Positions 37,085 through 50,000 of a DNA stretch of 64,000 nucleotides are shown here, in pieces (position 1 is the first letter of the stretch; each line of letters begins with the position of its first letter). This DNA is from Litoditis marina (taxonomy: Eukaryota; Nematoda; Chromadorea; Rhabditida; Rhabditidae), in assembly GCA_964036275.1 (NCBI GenBank), contig OZ038438.1, forward strand, positions 13,991,220 to 14,055,219. The letters run 5' to 3'. The notes below the pieces were generated by a model, which saw nothing but the letters and a program-made list of their open reading frames with translations, was not told the DNA's origin and did no database searches. Made by a program: the position numbers and the translations under genes.

Positions 37085-40000
37085 ATGTCCATTCCCATAT
37101 TTGATACGGAACTACCATTAGAAGACAATGATGCGTGTGAAACGGCTGCCAAACAAATTTTGCAAAAAATCAAAAGCGATTGGGATCCATCTCAGATCAA
37201 GTTCAAGGTAATTCTTTCGTATCTCCAACTAATTATCTCACTTTAGGTTATTTAAAGAATTCAAATAAAAAAAACTTACAGTCTGCAATTAAATCGAACG
37301 GGTTCAATTGTAAATTAGATAAATCTCAATTTCCTGGCCGCTTTTTTGAGTCGTTTGCTGTCTTTGTTGATGAAACGAACAATATTTATTTGATCTGAGA
37401 AAAATTGAATGAATAATTGAATGGATTGAATGAATATCCAGGTGTTCACCGTGGGGATCACGAATAAGATATTTGCCGCCTTCGTGTCACCGGATGATCG
37501 AGTTATCTTCCGCGTATTCGGGAAAAACACGGAAAAAGTCATCGACAGGTGATTTCTGTTTATCAAGAGTATCATTCGATTAAACTAATGAAAAACGTGG
37601 TAACCGTCATTGACGACAGTGAGAGTCGGATAAAATTATGACAAGATCTAGTCGCGTCGTGTTTGTAGATGAACACACGGAGTATTTACGGATAATTACG
37701 TTCGGTATCGATCGATAGCTATGTGTTCTACGTGTTGATCTTGCTACCTTACTCTCTCACTCTTAGAAATACATCCGTAGAAAGTACGAGTAACTATAAT
37801 GGATTCAATAATCATGTTATTGTACTCGCCAAGTCAAATTAGTTCACAGAACTGCTTATTTCCAGAGAACATGAGTTAGATTGTTGGTCGAAGTTGGCCG
37901 AGAGAGATCTGGCCGCTCCGCTATATGCCAAGTTCTCTAATGGTCTCGTCTGCGGCTATATCCAAGGAGAAGACTTGAGTGTCGACAATGTCGGAGATCT
38001 CGTAATTAAAAGGTAGCCAATTTGAGAAAAACTAGAAAATTTGAAGTATTCCACAAAAAATATTTCATTTGAGCGGATGGTGGAAAATCCAACAATTGAT
38101 CTAGTTCCAATTATGGTGTTGCTGAAATCCTAGAGAAATAAACCGGTATTTACCAAAAACAACGCAGATAATCTGAGAAAATTGTTTTCAAACCCTTTCG
38201 ACGTACAGGTATAGAAAATTTCGTTCGTGAGCGTATTTCTGCTTTCAAGCAAAATCCAAGACAGTAGATCGCGAATTAGATTTATTAAAACAGAACCTCT
38301 ATGTTCAGAGAGATTTGTCGATCTATGGCCACGATGCACAATATCCCAACTCCGCCTTCAGTTACACCTCAAACCTTCACTAAGATGAGATCCTTCCTCG
38401 CCAATTTTTCAAAAAGGTTCAGTTGTCCAAACAAACAGGTTGGTTGATGAATAGCAAGGTGTTTCAAAATCACTATGTGTTTATAATACCGTAATACTCA
38501 TGATTAACCGTAGACTGGCTGTTCGTGAGGGTAAAGATAGGCACGTGTGAGCTTTAAGTTACCAGCTCAAGCGGTCCGCCAGATGGATACCGCGGCGAGT
38601 GGGGATCGGTACCGCCGAAAAGTCACAAACAGTATTACAGCCATAAATACGTTGTTGAAAATTCAAATCACACCAGAATGAAATACAGCGGACAGAGACC
38701 ACAGAGGCGTACACAGTAAACTTGCATTATTCTGTTCGACCGCAAGAAATGTTTGTGGTTCTCCGTTTGAACCAATTTGTTTGAGGCTCGTTTCGATGCT
38801 CATTTCCAACAAGACCTGCAAGAGCAGCTGAATGAACTGGAGAGTTTGGTGCAGCAGACCAACGAAGAAGTAGTTTTCTGTCACAACGATCTACTGGTAC
38901 ACAACATTTTATTCGACAAGGAAAAAGGTACTGAATCGTTTCTCAATATAAACATTCATTTTGGAGTAGAGAACGCAGAAATGCAGTTTTCTTCAAGTTA
39001 GGTGCAATGTTCATTCTAGAGGAGTTTCTGTTCTATTGGAAAGTTCCTATATTTCAGCTAAGATCTCTTTCATTGACTACGAGTACGCGGACTGGAATTA
39101 CGCTATGTTCGATATTTGCAATCATTTCGAAGAGTATGCCGGTCAGTATTTTATCATGTTCTGTTCTTCATAGCTATTACCTGTAGTTACATTCAATTCA
39201 TCTCTTTTTCATTGTGTTCTTGTTTCACATTTGATCACCGTTTCGTTTTTCAGGTGTTGATGAACCGGATTATAGTCGCTGTCCAAGTTCGACGGAGAAG
39301 AAGGTAAACAAAACCAAAAATCAGAGAACGTTAGAGTTTACCACTAAGCACTTCTTTAAGGAGGGGGGGGGGGGGTTCAACTGGTGAATCGTACCATTTA
39401 TCCGGAGGTGCACGAAATTCAGCTCACATTAGGAACAATATCAGGAGTCATGTCCGAGTGTAAATGCTTGAACGCAAAAAGGTTTACTCAAATTTATCCT
39501 CAAACAAAATGTTTTAATATGGAAACACATTTGGTAACAATGCTCGTTTGTGCAAACTGAAATTGCGAATCTGTTAAAATCTGTTAAATTGATTCGGATG
39601 GCTCCTAGAACTACTAATTTTCAGAAATTCATAGACGATTATCTTACAATGCGTCACGGAAGCCTGGACAGCAAGCGGAGTGCCATAATGTGCCAGAGAA
39701 CTTCTCTCTTTGAAGCGGTACGTCGCTGTGCCATATCTGAATTGTAGTTTGATCTACATTGAAAACAGAGACTGCAACATTTGACCAAAGTGCAGAAGGC
39801 AAACGACAAACACTTCTGATCAGAAAAACATGCACCAGAAGCCTGCTCTTCGCTGAGCGACCCTTAGACTTTCAATGATGACGATACGAGACCTAGTCCG
39901 CCATACAGCTGACTCGAATTACACCTTTAGATAAATGAGTTTGAATGCAAACCATTATGCCCAGATTTTGCCCGAACTCCTCTCAGTGTTCTTCAAACAA

Positions 40001-41139
40001 ATAGAAATTCAAATTCAGAGAAACAACATCTATTATTTCTGCTCTCCATTTGCTTTTCCTGTGTTCGTTTTATGAAAATGCACTTGGAATTCTCCCAAAC
40101 CTCGATGACTTTTCCCTTGTCTAGTGGCACTCACATGTAGCATTCGATGTTTTAATAGAAAATGCAGAAAAAAAACACATTCGCCCCAGCAGTTCCACCC
40201 TCACTAATATGTTGACTTTATGTCTATTTCGAGCAAATCAGCTGAAATGTCGGGAGCAAATGTCAACTGCATTGCGGCAATTAAAACTAGTTGCCCATGG
40301 AAAAAATAATAGAATAATAGTTTATAGAACAGAGTTAGCTCATGGAAAGCGTTCAAAATAAATAAAACAAACAGTAATGAATCATCTCCACAACCATGGA
40401 TGGCATTCCACTTTTTTTCTGAAAATATTAACACAGATTCGAAGCGTGTTATCGAAATTCCATAATGTTCACGAACTTAATCAGTTTTCTCATTGAGGTT
40501 CTGATATATCGGTTTCAATGGTCGTCTTTTTTTAGACGCAGCTTTGAAGGCGTACAGCTGTAAAAATCATTGGTTTCTTAGCCGTCCATTGGATTATTTA
40601 TTAAATTCGATGATGAAAATGACATTTTCTGACATTTTCCGTCTTTAGATAGAACGCTCGGTAATTGAAATTAATTATCCATCGAAGTTACTCACCGTCC
40701 GCAAATAGTTCTGTTGACAAAAAAAAACATAAAAATCTGGCTTTTATAACCTCTATTTCTTGAAAAAAAACCTCTAGTTTCTAGTTACAAATTAACCGTT
40801 TTTCAGCGTTGAGGTCATGCCTGACCGCAAGTTAAGCACAAATGCTAACGTCAACCCTGAATACAAAATATATGGATTTTTTTTATTTAAACTTTTTTTC
40901 AGCTTTCACACTTTTTCTGGGCCGTTTGGGCTCTCGTGCAATCGCAAAACTCACTTATCGACTTCGATTATCTTGGGTATGTTTGAATACTGAGGTAGAA
41001 CTAGAGTTCTTTATCAATCTCTTGATTCCACGTGTATCCTATTTCACAGAAATAGATGAATGAGTTCGAAGGGTTTCATGTCACTGTGAGAACCCACACC
41101 GAAGAGGGCCATAGGTGTGGTGGCAGCAGTATTCTTTGA
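37085..41139 (+). CDS. ckc-1: Ethanolamine kinase
   Basis: Phosphorylates ethanolamine with ATP, the first step of the cytosolic CDP-ethanolamine route to phosphatidylethanolamine. Ten exons keep phase: 37,085-37,207, 37,442-37,548, 37,866-38,012, 38,309-38,438, 38,786-38,927, 39,058-39,141, 39,254-39,303, 39,625-39,717, 40,903-40,980 and 41,056-41,139. They encode 345 residues, normal for the family. Visible signatures are VGITNKIF near 46, VFRVFG..TE..IDR, LYAKFSNG, and the Brenner motif HNDLLVHN (residues 202-209, catalytic Asp204). IDYEYADWNYAMFDICNHF (from 222) supplies the metal-binding Asp223, and LSHFFWAVWALVQ is typical of ETNK-type rather than choline-type enzymes. The last acceptor (AAATAG before ATG) and the exon 4 and 5 borders (CAG/GTTGGT, TTTGAG/GCT) are the least certain because their signals are weak; phase forced these choices. 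The symbol is that of the likely C. elegans relative; orthology was not tested. A poly-G tract (39,363-39,375) lies in an intron. Confidence 0.9.
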
Positions 41140-43978
41140 CTTGTATTATAGAAAATTTAAATGTGAAATTATCTGTTTAGTTCATGTGCATATAACTTTT
41201 ATTACTTCATTACTGGTTCAGAGCCGTTAGAACCAGGAACCAGAATAATTAGTCTATCTAAACCAAGAATAATAACTCGTAAAACATTCATGTTTTCTTT
41301 CAATTTTCCCTAGTTCACTTTTGAACATTTCAGATTCGCACGTTAGGTGTACCTGACTTGGGACAATGAAGTTTTGGTAAACATTTAGCGCTAGGTTGAA
41401 TGTTTTTCATGTAACACTCGTTGTCCAGTTCATGAGTAATTTGTGAATCATAACCAAACTTTATTCTTAATACCTAGTTTCACGATCCCAAATGTACAAC
41501 TCATTACGTCTAATTCAGGTATGGAATTGCTCGTCACGAACAATACGGGCTCCGACTTCGTCAATATGAACAAATCAATAAGATTTGACGCTGATCGAAA
41601 TTGTCTCTGTGATTTACAATGAACTGCCTTGATAAATACATGCCAAACAGAGTTGTAACCTCGATGTTAGGCAAACCACACATACAAACATCTCTTTTTT
41701 GCGGATGACATCACTTCGCCTCGTCAGTCTCTGGTGAAAACAAAGTAGGTGACCAGATGTCGCATTTTGGATTATCCTGACCCGGTAACAAAGTCATGAA
41801 TGTGGTGAGCTCAACCTGATCAAGAGCCCTATCATATTATTACCACATAGTTGCCAACTTTCTGTGTATGAACATATTGTGGGTTATCACTGGGACAGGT
41901 GCTGACCAGATAGTTCAGCTCAAAGGTGACTTTTTGATGAGACTTGGCTACGGTACCTGGGTTCTAGATCCCATCCTGCGTCTCTCCACTCACATACTCT
42001 TTCGCCGCACCTGCATCCCGGTGGGATATGAGAAGAAGAAAATATTGTGTGTTCGATGAGACGAATGTATATAATTTTGAATACTACCATGTTTCGTGTA
42101 ATGGTAACCGTACGTTACTAGAATTTGGTTGAGGGATGGAATACGAGATGATGTAGAAAACATTATAATGAATAAATGAGACTTTTATATGACTCCCAGC
42201 ACATCAAATAATTCCATTAATAGCCATGCTTCATGTACATGTACATTACTGCTGTCGTGTTCCTTCCCTGACACAAATAGACTACTCTCATTGAGTTATT
42301 CCGTCTTATGTCACACTAGATTTGCTTTATGCTCTCATTTGTTTTGCTCTTTTTACTTCATTCGTATAGTGGCGATATATCTGGTGAGAATAAAGTATCT
42401 CGCCTCACTGCAATCTGTTTCCATCCATTTATGCACATAATCTTCCAACGAACACGGGAGCAGAGTGGAGTTATAAACATACTTGACACGATAACAGTTC
42501 ACTTCATCATGGTCATCTCATAAAGTTTTCTAAAGGGCTCTCACTAGTTTCAGAAACTTTGGGGGTAACTATTCATATTTACTGGGAACAGGTAAATTCT
42601 TCAAGGGTTGTGATCATTATTTTATTAAAACGAATCATGTATTCATTAACCTATCTTGGTTTACTTCCTTGCAAGTGCTGAGCTTATACCAGGTTGTGCT
42701 AATCTTCCCATATTGCAAAGCGCGAAAGTTCTAATATTGTTCTATGATTGTTTGGTCGCTGAAGAGTGCGTGACTTGGATACAAAAAAGAGTTAATTGAG
42801 CTCACAAGTCAACTGCATTTCAAGTAGGTCATTACGTCATAGTGTCATTACCGATGGGGTAAACATCGTAATACTTTTCAATAATAAGCCGAAAGAATTA
42901 TAACAACGACTGGGAAACATAAGCTGTTCTCTACGAGAACAAAACTTAATCATAAATGCCAAGTGAAAAAGGATGAAGAAACGAACGTCATAACTAATAT
43001 ACTTGAAATGCCTAGCCCAAATATGGTCGCTCGTTTTAATTAAGTAGAAATAGATTCACATCATCCCCGAAAGCACACACACAATCTTTTCTACTACAAC
43101 TATTCTGGGCAATCGAAACTACATTGAAAAAGAATCTGAGAAAGCTGATGTTTCACACCTGTCATAGAGTCAAAAATGTTTCGTGTTGCACTTGCTATCA
43201 TGAATCAGTTGTGTACGTTTATGTATAGAAAGTGACTGAAATGGATTTGTAGTCTGACTACAGAATAAGTTGTGAAACGCACCAAAATAAAACTACAGAA
43301 ACACAAAATAAACACAATCGTTTCTGCAGTCGCTCCCAAAACTTGATTCATGCTTCAAAAACTTCATAGTTGCCGAAATAGTTGTTTCTTCACCACAACC
43401 GAGGAGCAAAACTGATGCAGTTTCCCTTCGTGGAGTACCAATGAATGCACAACAATCGAAAATCTCTGCTAACTTTGCTCATCTCAGCTGGTAATCAGTA
43501 AGCGTTTTCCAGATAAGCTACTTAGAGAGAGACGGATAACCCTTACGGCTTCTTTTGGTGTGGGTGGCTCAATTAGCTTCATGATAACAATCGTGGGTGT
43601 CACTCAATGTCCGTCTTCAGTTGGTGTTTCCGATTACTCCGATTTTTCGGATTACATTTCGTATTTTTCAGTTATCGATTCCAAAAAAGTGGGACCCTTT
43701 GCTAAAAAAAACAAGATGAGGATCGAGAATTTGTCATAGTAACACCTGAGTGGAGTTCCATCTCCCCCGTCACCAACATGTCTCGTTTTCGAATATATGT
43801 CTTCTGACTATTTCACAAACATCAGAACCTCGTATAAAGTCCAAACAAGTGTTTCCTTGTGTGTTTTCCTGAAACAACTCAATGAGACGAAGGTATATTG
43901 TTTTGTTGAAAGCATATTGTTTGAAAAGCGTGAATAAAAGAATTTTTCCTATCACTGCGTATTCATTCTCTTTCCGCA
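41140..43978. other. Intergenic DNA, no gene seen
   Basis: About 2.8 kb of AT-rich sequence between two plus-strand genes, far too long for a nematode operon spacer. Frames of 63-83 codons at 41,868-42,059 and 42,189-42,440 lack domains. The stretch 41,890-42,050 contains tRNA-box-like words (GATAGTTCAGCTC, GGTTCTAGATCCC) and may be a decayed SINE. A 69-codon minus-strand frame (43,770-43,979) is unsupported. Confidence 0.5.
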
Positions 43979-44082
43979 TATAAATAGCCTTGATTCTGAA
44001 ATAGACTTCGTATATATCTCAAACGGGGCGTGGTCTTCTCACACCTCGTCACGCCCCTTTGTATCTCTATTCTGTCTCAGCG
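43979..44082 (+). promoter_or_regulatory. Candidate promoter with TATA box and GC hairpin
   Basis: TATAAATAG at 43,979-43,987 lies about 100 bases before the start codon. At 44,025-44,057 the arms GGGGCGTG and CACGCCCC form an 8-bp inverted repeat around a 17-base loop, strikingly GC-rich against its surroundings; GGGGCGTGG also resembles a GC-box/KLF-type site. TCTGTCTCAG ends two bases before the ATG and is a probable trans-splice acceptor. Confidence 0.45.
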
Positions 44083-45780
44083 ATGTCAGCTAAGATGCTA
44101 CAACGCAAATCAATTATCGAACTAGCGGAAGATTCCGGACTATTCAGCATCAATCCATCTGATTTGGTGTGTGAGGCCTCTTCTCGAGGAGTCAGTTATT
44201 ACGATTATGTGCTTTCGTGTTCGGCCGCGGGACCATCAAAGAGGGATGGATGCTGTCTCTATCTGGCCAAGTTTGACTCAAAGGTAAGGTATTGGGTTGA
44301 TAACTGCCACATTTTCCGAGATGCGTACACAGGAAACAAGGACGTGAATGCAAATCTGTATCCACAAGTAAAATCTTGTTCGGATCGTCGTTCATTTGAG
44401 TGAATTACAGGTCAACTTGGAAAGTTTTGAATCTGTTCGGATTCCCGGATCCATTTTTGACGATGGCCTTCCCGACTGTGATATTGCCATGATGACCCTA
44501 GGAATACTAACGTGGCGGGCTCAAATAGCGAAAAGCAGAATACTGTGCTTAGTGCAGAACATCGAGGCAAGTTTTTGAATAGAAAGTTAACAACGAAACA
44601 TATAGAAACATACATGAATACACTGGATTTCTAGCATGTCAACCCAGTCCCCAATGGTTCACCAACCATCTTTCATATATACATTGTTGGTCAATGTATA
44701 CTGACTGTTTGAAGAGTCCTTCAGTACGTTTTTAATGTACTTTTTGTATTTCAGGGAGACAGTACCACTGCTCTGGAAGCACTAAAACGAGCGAGTGCGA
44801 AGTTCCAATGTCTTCATCATGTGCAGACGGCGTCTCGACGAAATTCGCATTCGAGTGTAAGCAGCAACGGATCATCCAGGTCAATTCACAGCGAAGGAAT
44901 GCGAATGAGGATACTTCTGTGCCAATCCAGACATGTGAGTTCCTTCACCGAAACATATTCAATAGAGAAAGATATCAACCTAGAGCCACCACTTCCACCA
45001 CTTGTAAATGTATCCAATCTACAATTGTTGTGCTGATGTACTCACTTTATGCATAAACTCCTACAGTGGTTAGCCCGAATTTGGAATGACTACGTTTGAA
45101 GTTAAGAACTGTTTCTATCAATGATGAATAATTTTGTTATGAAGCGTGTCGAACATATATCTATTCTAGGTGCTCGAAGAAGTACCGCCGCAGGCGATTC
45201 GCGAGACGAAAGCTCTTCTAAATCCCGCGGACAACATATTTGTATGCCTCTGTTTTAATTTCCCCACATGGTGAGTTATGTTAAATTACCGAGAGAGATT
45301 CGTGACAAGACAAGTACATTCTCAGAGAAAAAAGTATATGGCACCGACACCTTTACGCTGAATGTCAGCATGCATTGTAGTGTTGTTATACCATTGTTTG
45401 GTTTTACAGCCTCTGACGCAATCACTTGACGGTGCATCGAGTTATACGAGACTTCTAATACTCTTGCACTTTGTAATAATAGACATTCAGGTTAGCTGTA
45501 CCAGCATCCCGATGAATACCAATCTCAGAAAAAGGAGGACATTCTACTAGCGAGTGCAATCTTTGTTGATTCAAACCCCAAGCCATATGGAACATCTCTT
45601 TTTTCCTGTTGTAGGTTATTGCTAGTCCGAAGAAACTTACAAACCAAATTTTATCGGAACGGAAAAATCCTGCATTCCATTGGGTATATCTGTTTATCTG
45701 TTTTGTTTCGCTTTAGTTGTTGCGAGATACATGCCTTCATTGTTCAGATGCGTTTCACGTTGTTAGCTGGTTTTTACTAG
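44083..45780 (+). CDS. Unrecognised 263-residue protein with a GC-AG intron
   Basis: I do not recognise this protein. Seven exons keep phase: 44,083-44,283, 44,411-44,566, 44,755-44,934, 45,170-45,241, 45,410-45,490, 45,615-45,683 and 45,748-45,780. The start follows a TCTCAG acceptor by two bases. The product is soluble-looking. An N-terminal part (RKSIIELAEDSGLF, YYDYVLSCSAAG) is followed by DGLPDCDIAMMTLGI and TTALEALKRASAKFQ, a Ser/Arg-rich linker (RRNSHSSVSSNGSSRS, a possible phosphorylation region), a short EEVPPQAIRETKALLNPADN block and a hydrophobic stretch (TRLLILLHFVIIDIQ) that could be a buried helix or a membrane anchor. Intron 2 starts GAG/GCAAGT, a GC donor, and phase allows no nearby GT alternative. 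The last exon (MRFTLLAGFY then TAG) is chosen for its better acceptor; an upstream acceptor would give a different, longer tail. The gene reality is well supported by splice phase; function is unknown. Confidence 0.75.
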
Positions 45781-47027
45781 AAACTTTGATGCGTTTTTAT
45801 GTGTACATTCATCGTGGTATGTCAGCCTCAGTCGGGTATCTTATGTTTGTGATTACGGATATTTTAATCGAAACAATAACATGAGCAAATTAATACAGTG
45901 TAGTTTGTTGTTTTGGAGCCTGATTTTGAAATGAACATTTTTAAATTCTTGTGACTACTTTTGGAACTCAAAGCTCAAAACCCGTATCCAAACAATTGGT
46001 TAGAAAGAATTTTTTTGGGAACATGTGTAACAAATATAAATGTACAACTGAAAAGTTCATCACTAGTTTTTGTTACCCATAATCACTTTGTGATATTCTG
46101 GAACACCCATCTCCCGGTGAAAACCAAACCATGTGGAGAATCGTTCGTCACTGATGTCCGTTACAATAACTTTATTCATAGCTTAATAGTTCCATCAATA
46201 AAACATTACGCAATTTCTGTAATCCACTCTATTGTTCCATCTATACGAAGTTGAAGTTTGTGTCATTAATCGCAATTCACACATCTGGTGATTGATAATT
46301 TTATGTTGTCACGAAGCATGAGAAACTAGACTGATGACAAAACTGTGACGCAAAGGGGGATTAAAACAACCCTTGAGAAAGCACTTCAACCTGGAAGTGA
46401 ATTAAATCAAGTTCACCAGTTCTGCGTAACGATCAGAAATAGAATGATAGCGTCTTCATTTATCAATCAAACACCAGTGTTGACTGTCTGTAGAGTGTAG
46501 GCTCGTGTATATACGTTCTTCACATGCATGTGAACACCTACAGTGTTATGTTGGAAATTCCAATATTAAAAAAAGAATTTCTAAGAAGTATGCGGTTCTG
46601 TACCCAGTTTGAAAGACATATTTGAAAAGTACTCCTAAACATTCTGTGAGATCACGTAAGATTGGCGGAGACAGAACTTATTCGCGTACGTGAAGATTCG
46701 AATTACGAACAGGAAAACAGTTTGAATATTTAATATGTATTTCAAAACAAGCTTTGAGCATATGCGCGCTAAATATGCATATCACTAAATCATAAAAGTG
46801 AACACATAAATTATTAAACCCCGTTCAAGCGATGACAATTGAGAGTATTAGGATAATATCAGGAAACGTCAATTGAGTAAAAGTACAGTAGTACCACATC
46901 AATCATAATCATACAATGTTCATTAAATGAAACAGAGAGAGAGGGGCTGAGAATGAGAGTACGAGATAAAAAGGGAAGAAGAGCGAAAGTCGAAAAAAAA
47001 AGACATGAAATGAGATGAAAACGAAAG
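45781..47027. other. Convergent intergenic region
   Basis: About 1.2 kb between the ends of two converging genes, so it should hold both 3' untranslated regions. A 97-codon plus-strand frame (45,961-46,254) has no recognisable content. A short inverted word pair (CTGTAGAGTGTAGG / CACCTACAG) near 46,490-46,540 may be a remnant of the TIR element related to Satellite 2. I see nothing else. Confidence 0.5.
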
Positions 47028-50000
47028 TTATCCACGAGAAACTGGGCAGCAAATGCGATATGTACTATCGTGAGAGAGGAAGCAATCCGTACCCTCGGGG
47101 CATCTATTGGGGGTCCAGATATCTTGCTCCCCTCCACAGGCAACAACCATGTTTCGCTCATCTCGAATGGCAACATCCTTCGTGCAGAACGTAAGAACTG
47201 AAAATACAGGTACGACCCCTACGACATTTCCTGTGAACTCCATACTCACGTAAAAGGTTTGACATACAAGAGTATTTCTAAGTAACCGACGGAAATGTGT
47301 ATCTTCATGGTTTTTCCATATTTCACGTCACTGTTAACCATACTTCAATAAGTCATGTTGTTATTGAAAAACATCGGCTAACTTCTCAAATCTTATGAAG
47401 CCTTGCACTATAAACTCATTGGGATCTCTGTTTAGTTTCTGTCTAGACACGTTCGATCCTTTGATCAAATTTAAATAGGAAAGCTGAAAAGTATTTGGTT
47501 TAATTATATTGAGTCACGCTAGAGGGATCGATGCCTAAATCTGTAATAGCAGCGCCTGTTATTCATTAAAAACTAATGAGAACAAAGTCTTACGTCAGCG
47601 GAACTGCACCGGTTCAATTATTTCCTTGCATTCCTACAATTATAATCTAATTCCCATGTGACACTGTTAATAACTGGTAAACACGGTGTATCCGTTTCAT
47701 CAGTTCCTGAAATGACAAGCGAGATACGGTGAGAGTTCGTCCACCGACATTTAACTGTACATAAAAGATAGAACTTTCAATGAGGATGTACTTACATATG
47801 CAGGAAAGTCAACCAAATGTTTCAATCACAGAACTTTAACTTTTGAGCATTCGTGTTTTTTCAAAATCAAAACCAACTTTTCTCTTTCTTGGCGGGTTTC
47901 GGCTTGGGAGTGTGGTAAAACGCATTTGGGTCGTAAATTGTGGTAGCTACAGTTATCTTTGCAGTGGATGTAACCGGCGCCGAACTGGTAGTGGCCTCGG
48001 GTGTTCCCTCTGTCACACTGTTTCCTGTTGTACTCTCACTTCCCGATGAAGCAGCGTTCTGAATACAAATGTATAATTGTGGTGTTCCAGCAGACATGGT
48101 AGCAAGCCTATCATTCTCTCTAAGGTCTTGTTATTACGTCTGGAAAACACAAATACTGCCTCCAAATATAGAATGATATCTGTTGACGGTTGCTAGCCCG
48201 TAATTAGAGAACTTTCCGAATACCTTTTCTGCATGAACTATTATTTCTCTGCAATTTCGATGACTTTATTAGCGGCTGACGTAGTTTTTCCCAAGAGGCT
48301 CAGACAGATAACTCTCGACATTTCCGATATTGTACATAAGTGGTTGTGTACGATTCCAATTTCAATGCTCTGTGGAACAAAAGGACGGAATTTCGATGAG
48401 TATTGAAAATATGTTCCGTTCACGGTTACTACAGAAGATTGTTATTCTGATACGTCATCTAGTCAAAATGGGCACATTAATCTCAATATAACTAATACGA
48501 GAAAAATCCATGTTTTTGGTTAAGCAGGAAGTATGTGCGGTTGTTTTTGATATTAGCACATAGGAAGTATGACGTGATACTTGCAAATGACGTTTTGCAT
48601 TTACAGCAGCTTCCAAATTAGCTTGGAATGAAGGACAACTGTGGTTGAGCTGAACGCCAATTGGTTCACTTTTGCCGAGTTTGCCTCAATTATGACGCCA
48701 TTTGTGCAAAAAGAAGTTGGCGAAGGAAAATATCGTGTTGAAGGATAACTTAAAGAAGCGACCAAACACCCAAACGGACGTCATTCAACGTCCTCTGGAT
48801 CTTCAAAACGATATCAACAACCATTTATGTTTGTTCTATAGTCAAACAACTGGAGTTTTCGCCTCTTCAGCGCATTAAATGTTCCGGAGAGTCAAATTAT
48901 AATATGCACAATTTATGATATTCTCTCACGTTGTGTGTGACTTTACCGTTCAGTTATCGCATAGGGGTATAGTATCATCAAATATTTGACAAAAACGAAC
49001 CTCTGTGATCGAATCCGTCCAGCCAACAAACATCGGCGACTCCATTGGCACGAGATCTTCTGAAAAAGGAATATATTTTTTGTCTGACTTGTATTTTGAT
49101 CGCGAGTGTACATTTTTTAGTAGTCCAGTTTTACTATACTTATTTTTTATTAGCTATTTGTATAATTTTTGTTACTCCCGTGAATTGGGTTTGGATAGTT
49201 AGCGTAACAAAACCGACCGGTTACGACCATCTCGTCTCCTTTCTCGTTCGGAATTGTTTCATGCTCTGCATATTTGTCTACTTTGAACTTGTTGTCGAAG
49301 ATCGTAATCTCTGCAATCACTCATTTTGGAAGTATCAGATAGGCAGGAATTATCAAGTATGAGCGATATATAGTCTGCGTATTTCCTACTGAGACACCTA
49401 TCTTTCTGATAATATTTACGTAATCAAAACGAACTGAAAGCTTTGTAATCATATTGTAGGGGTCTCAGTAGCAATGAAAAAGACTGAATTAGTTGAGAAT
49501 AACCTGGAACATCCATTGGAGGTCCAGGCTTCGGGTACGTTTTCACCCCATCTTTCATGTTGCGAGACACCATCTCCAGTGACTCGTTTTCCCCTTAAAA
49601 TAGCGGTTTTAGCAAAGATTAGGTGTTATTCATTTGATTTTGACCGCTTGGTAAAATTCAGACTTGGTATTTGATTTGCTGGTCTTTTGTTTGTTCAAAG
49701 TAATGGACTACATTTTCTAAAACTGGTAAAAAATATGTCTTCACTTAATAAACTAAAGTAATCAATTTTCAGAAAGTGAACGCATGCGATTATTCAAAAC
49801 GCTGTCTAACCCTCTTTAACGCAGTAAGGAGCTTTCGCTAAGCCGATTTCTCATGCTTATAGCTACTTGTTCACCTCGTTGATAAAGCTTTGACCAAAAT
49901 CCATTCATTCACGAATACAAGGGCTGGCAGGATTTTAGAATGAATCATAATGCGTTCAAGTTAGTAAGTAATAACACACCTTATGATTTATATTATCAAA

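Noticed and set aside
40801..40902. Exon after the TTTTTCAG at 40,806 in the kinase gene
   Set aside because: The required phase hits a stop at once, whereas the acceptor at 40,902 yields the family motif LSHFFWAVW.
47867..48097. Thr-rich exon ending in its own stop (AKKEKSWF)
   Set aside because: A GTTGGT donor just before that stop joins the frame in correct phase to the Cys-rich terminal exon, which is the more convincing C terminus. Retention of the intron cannot be excluded.
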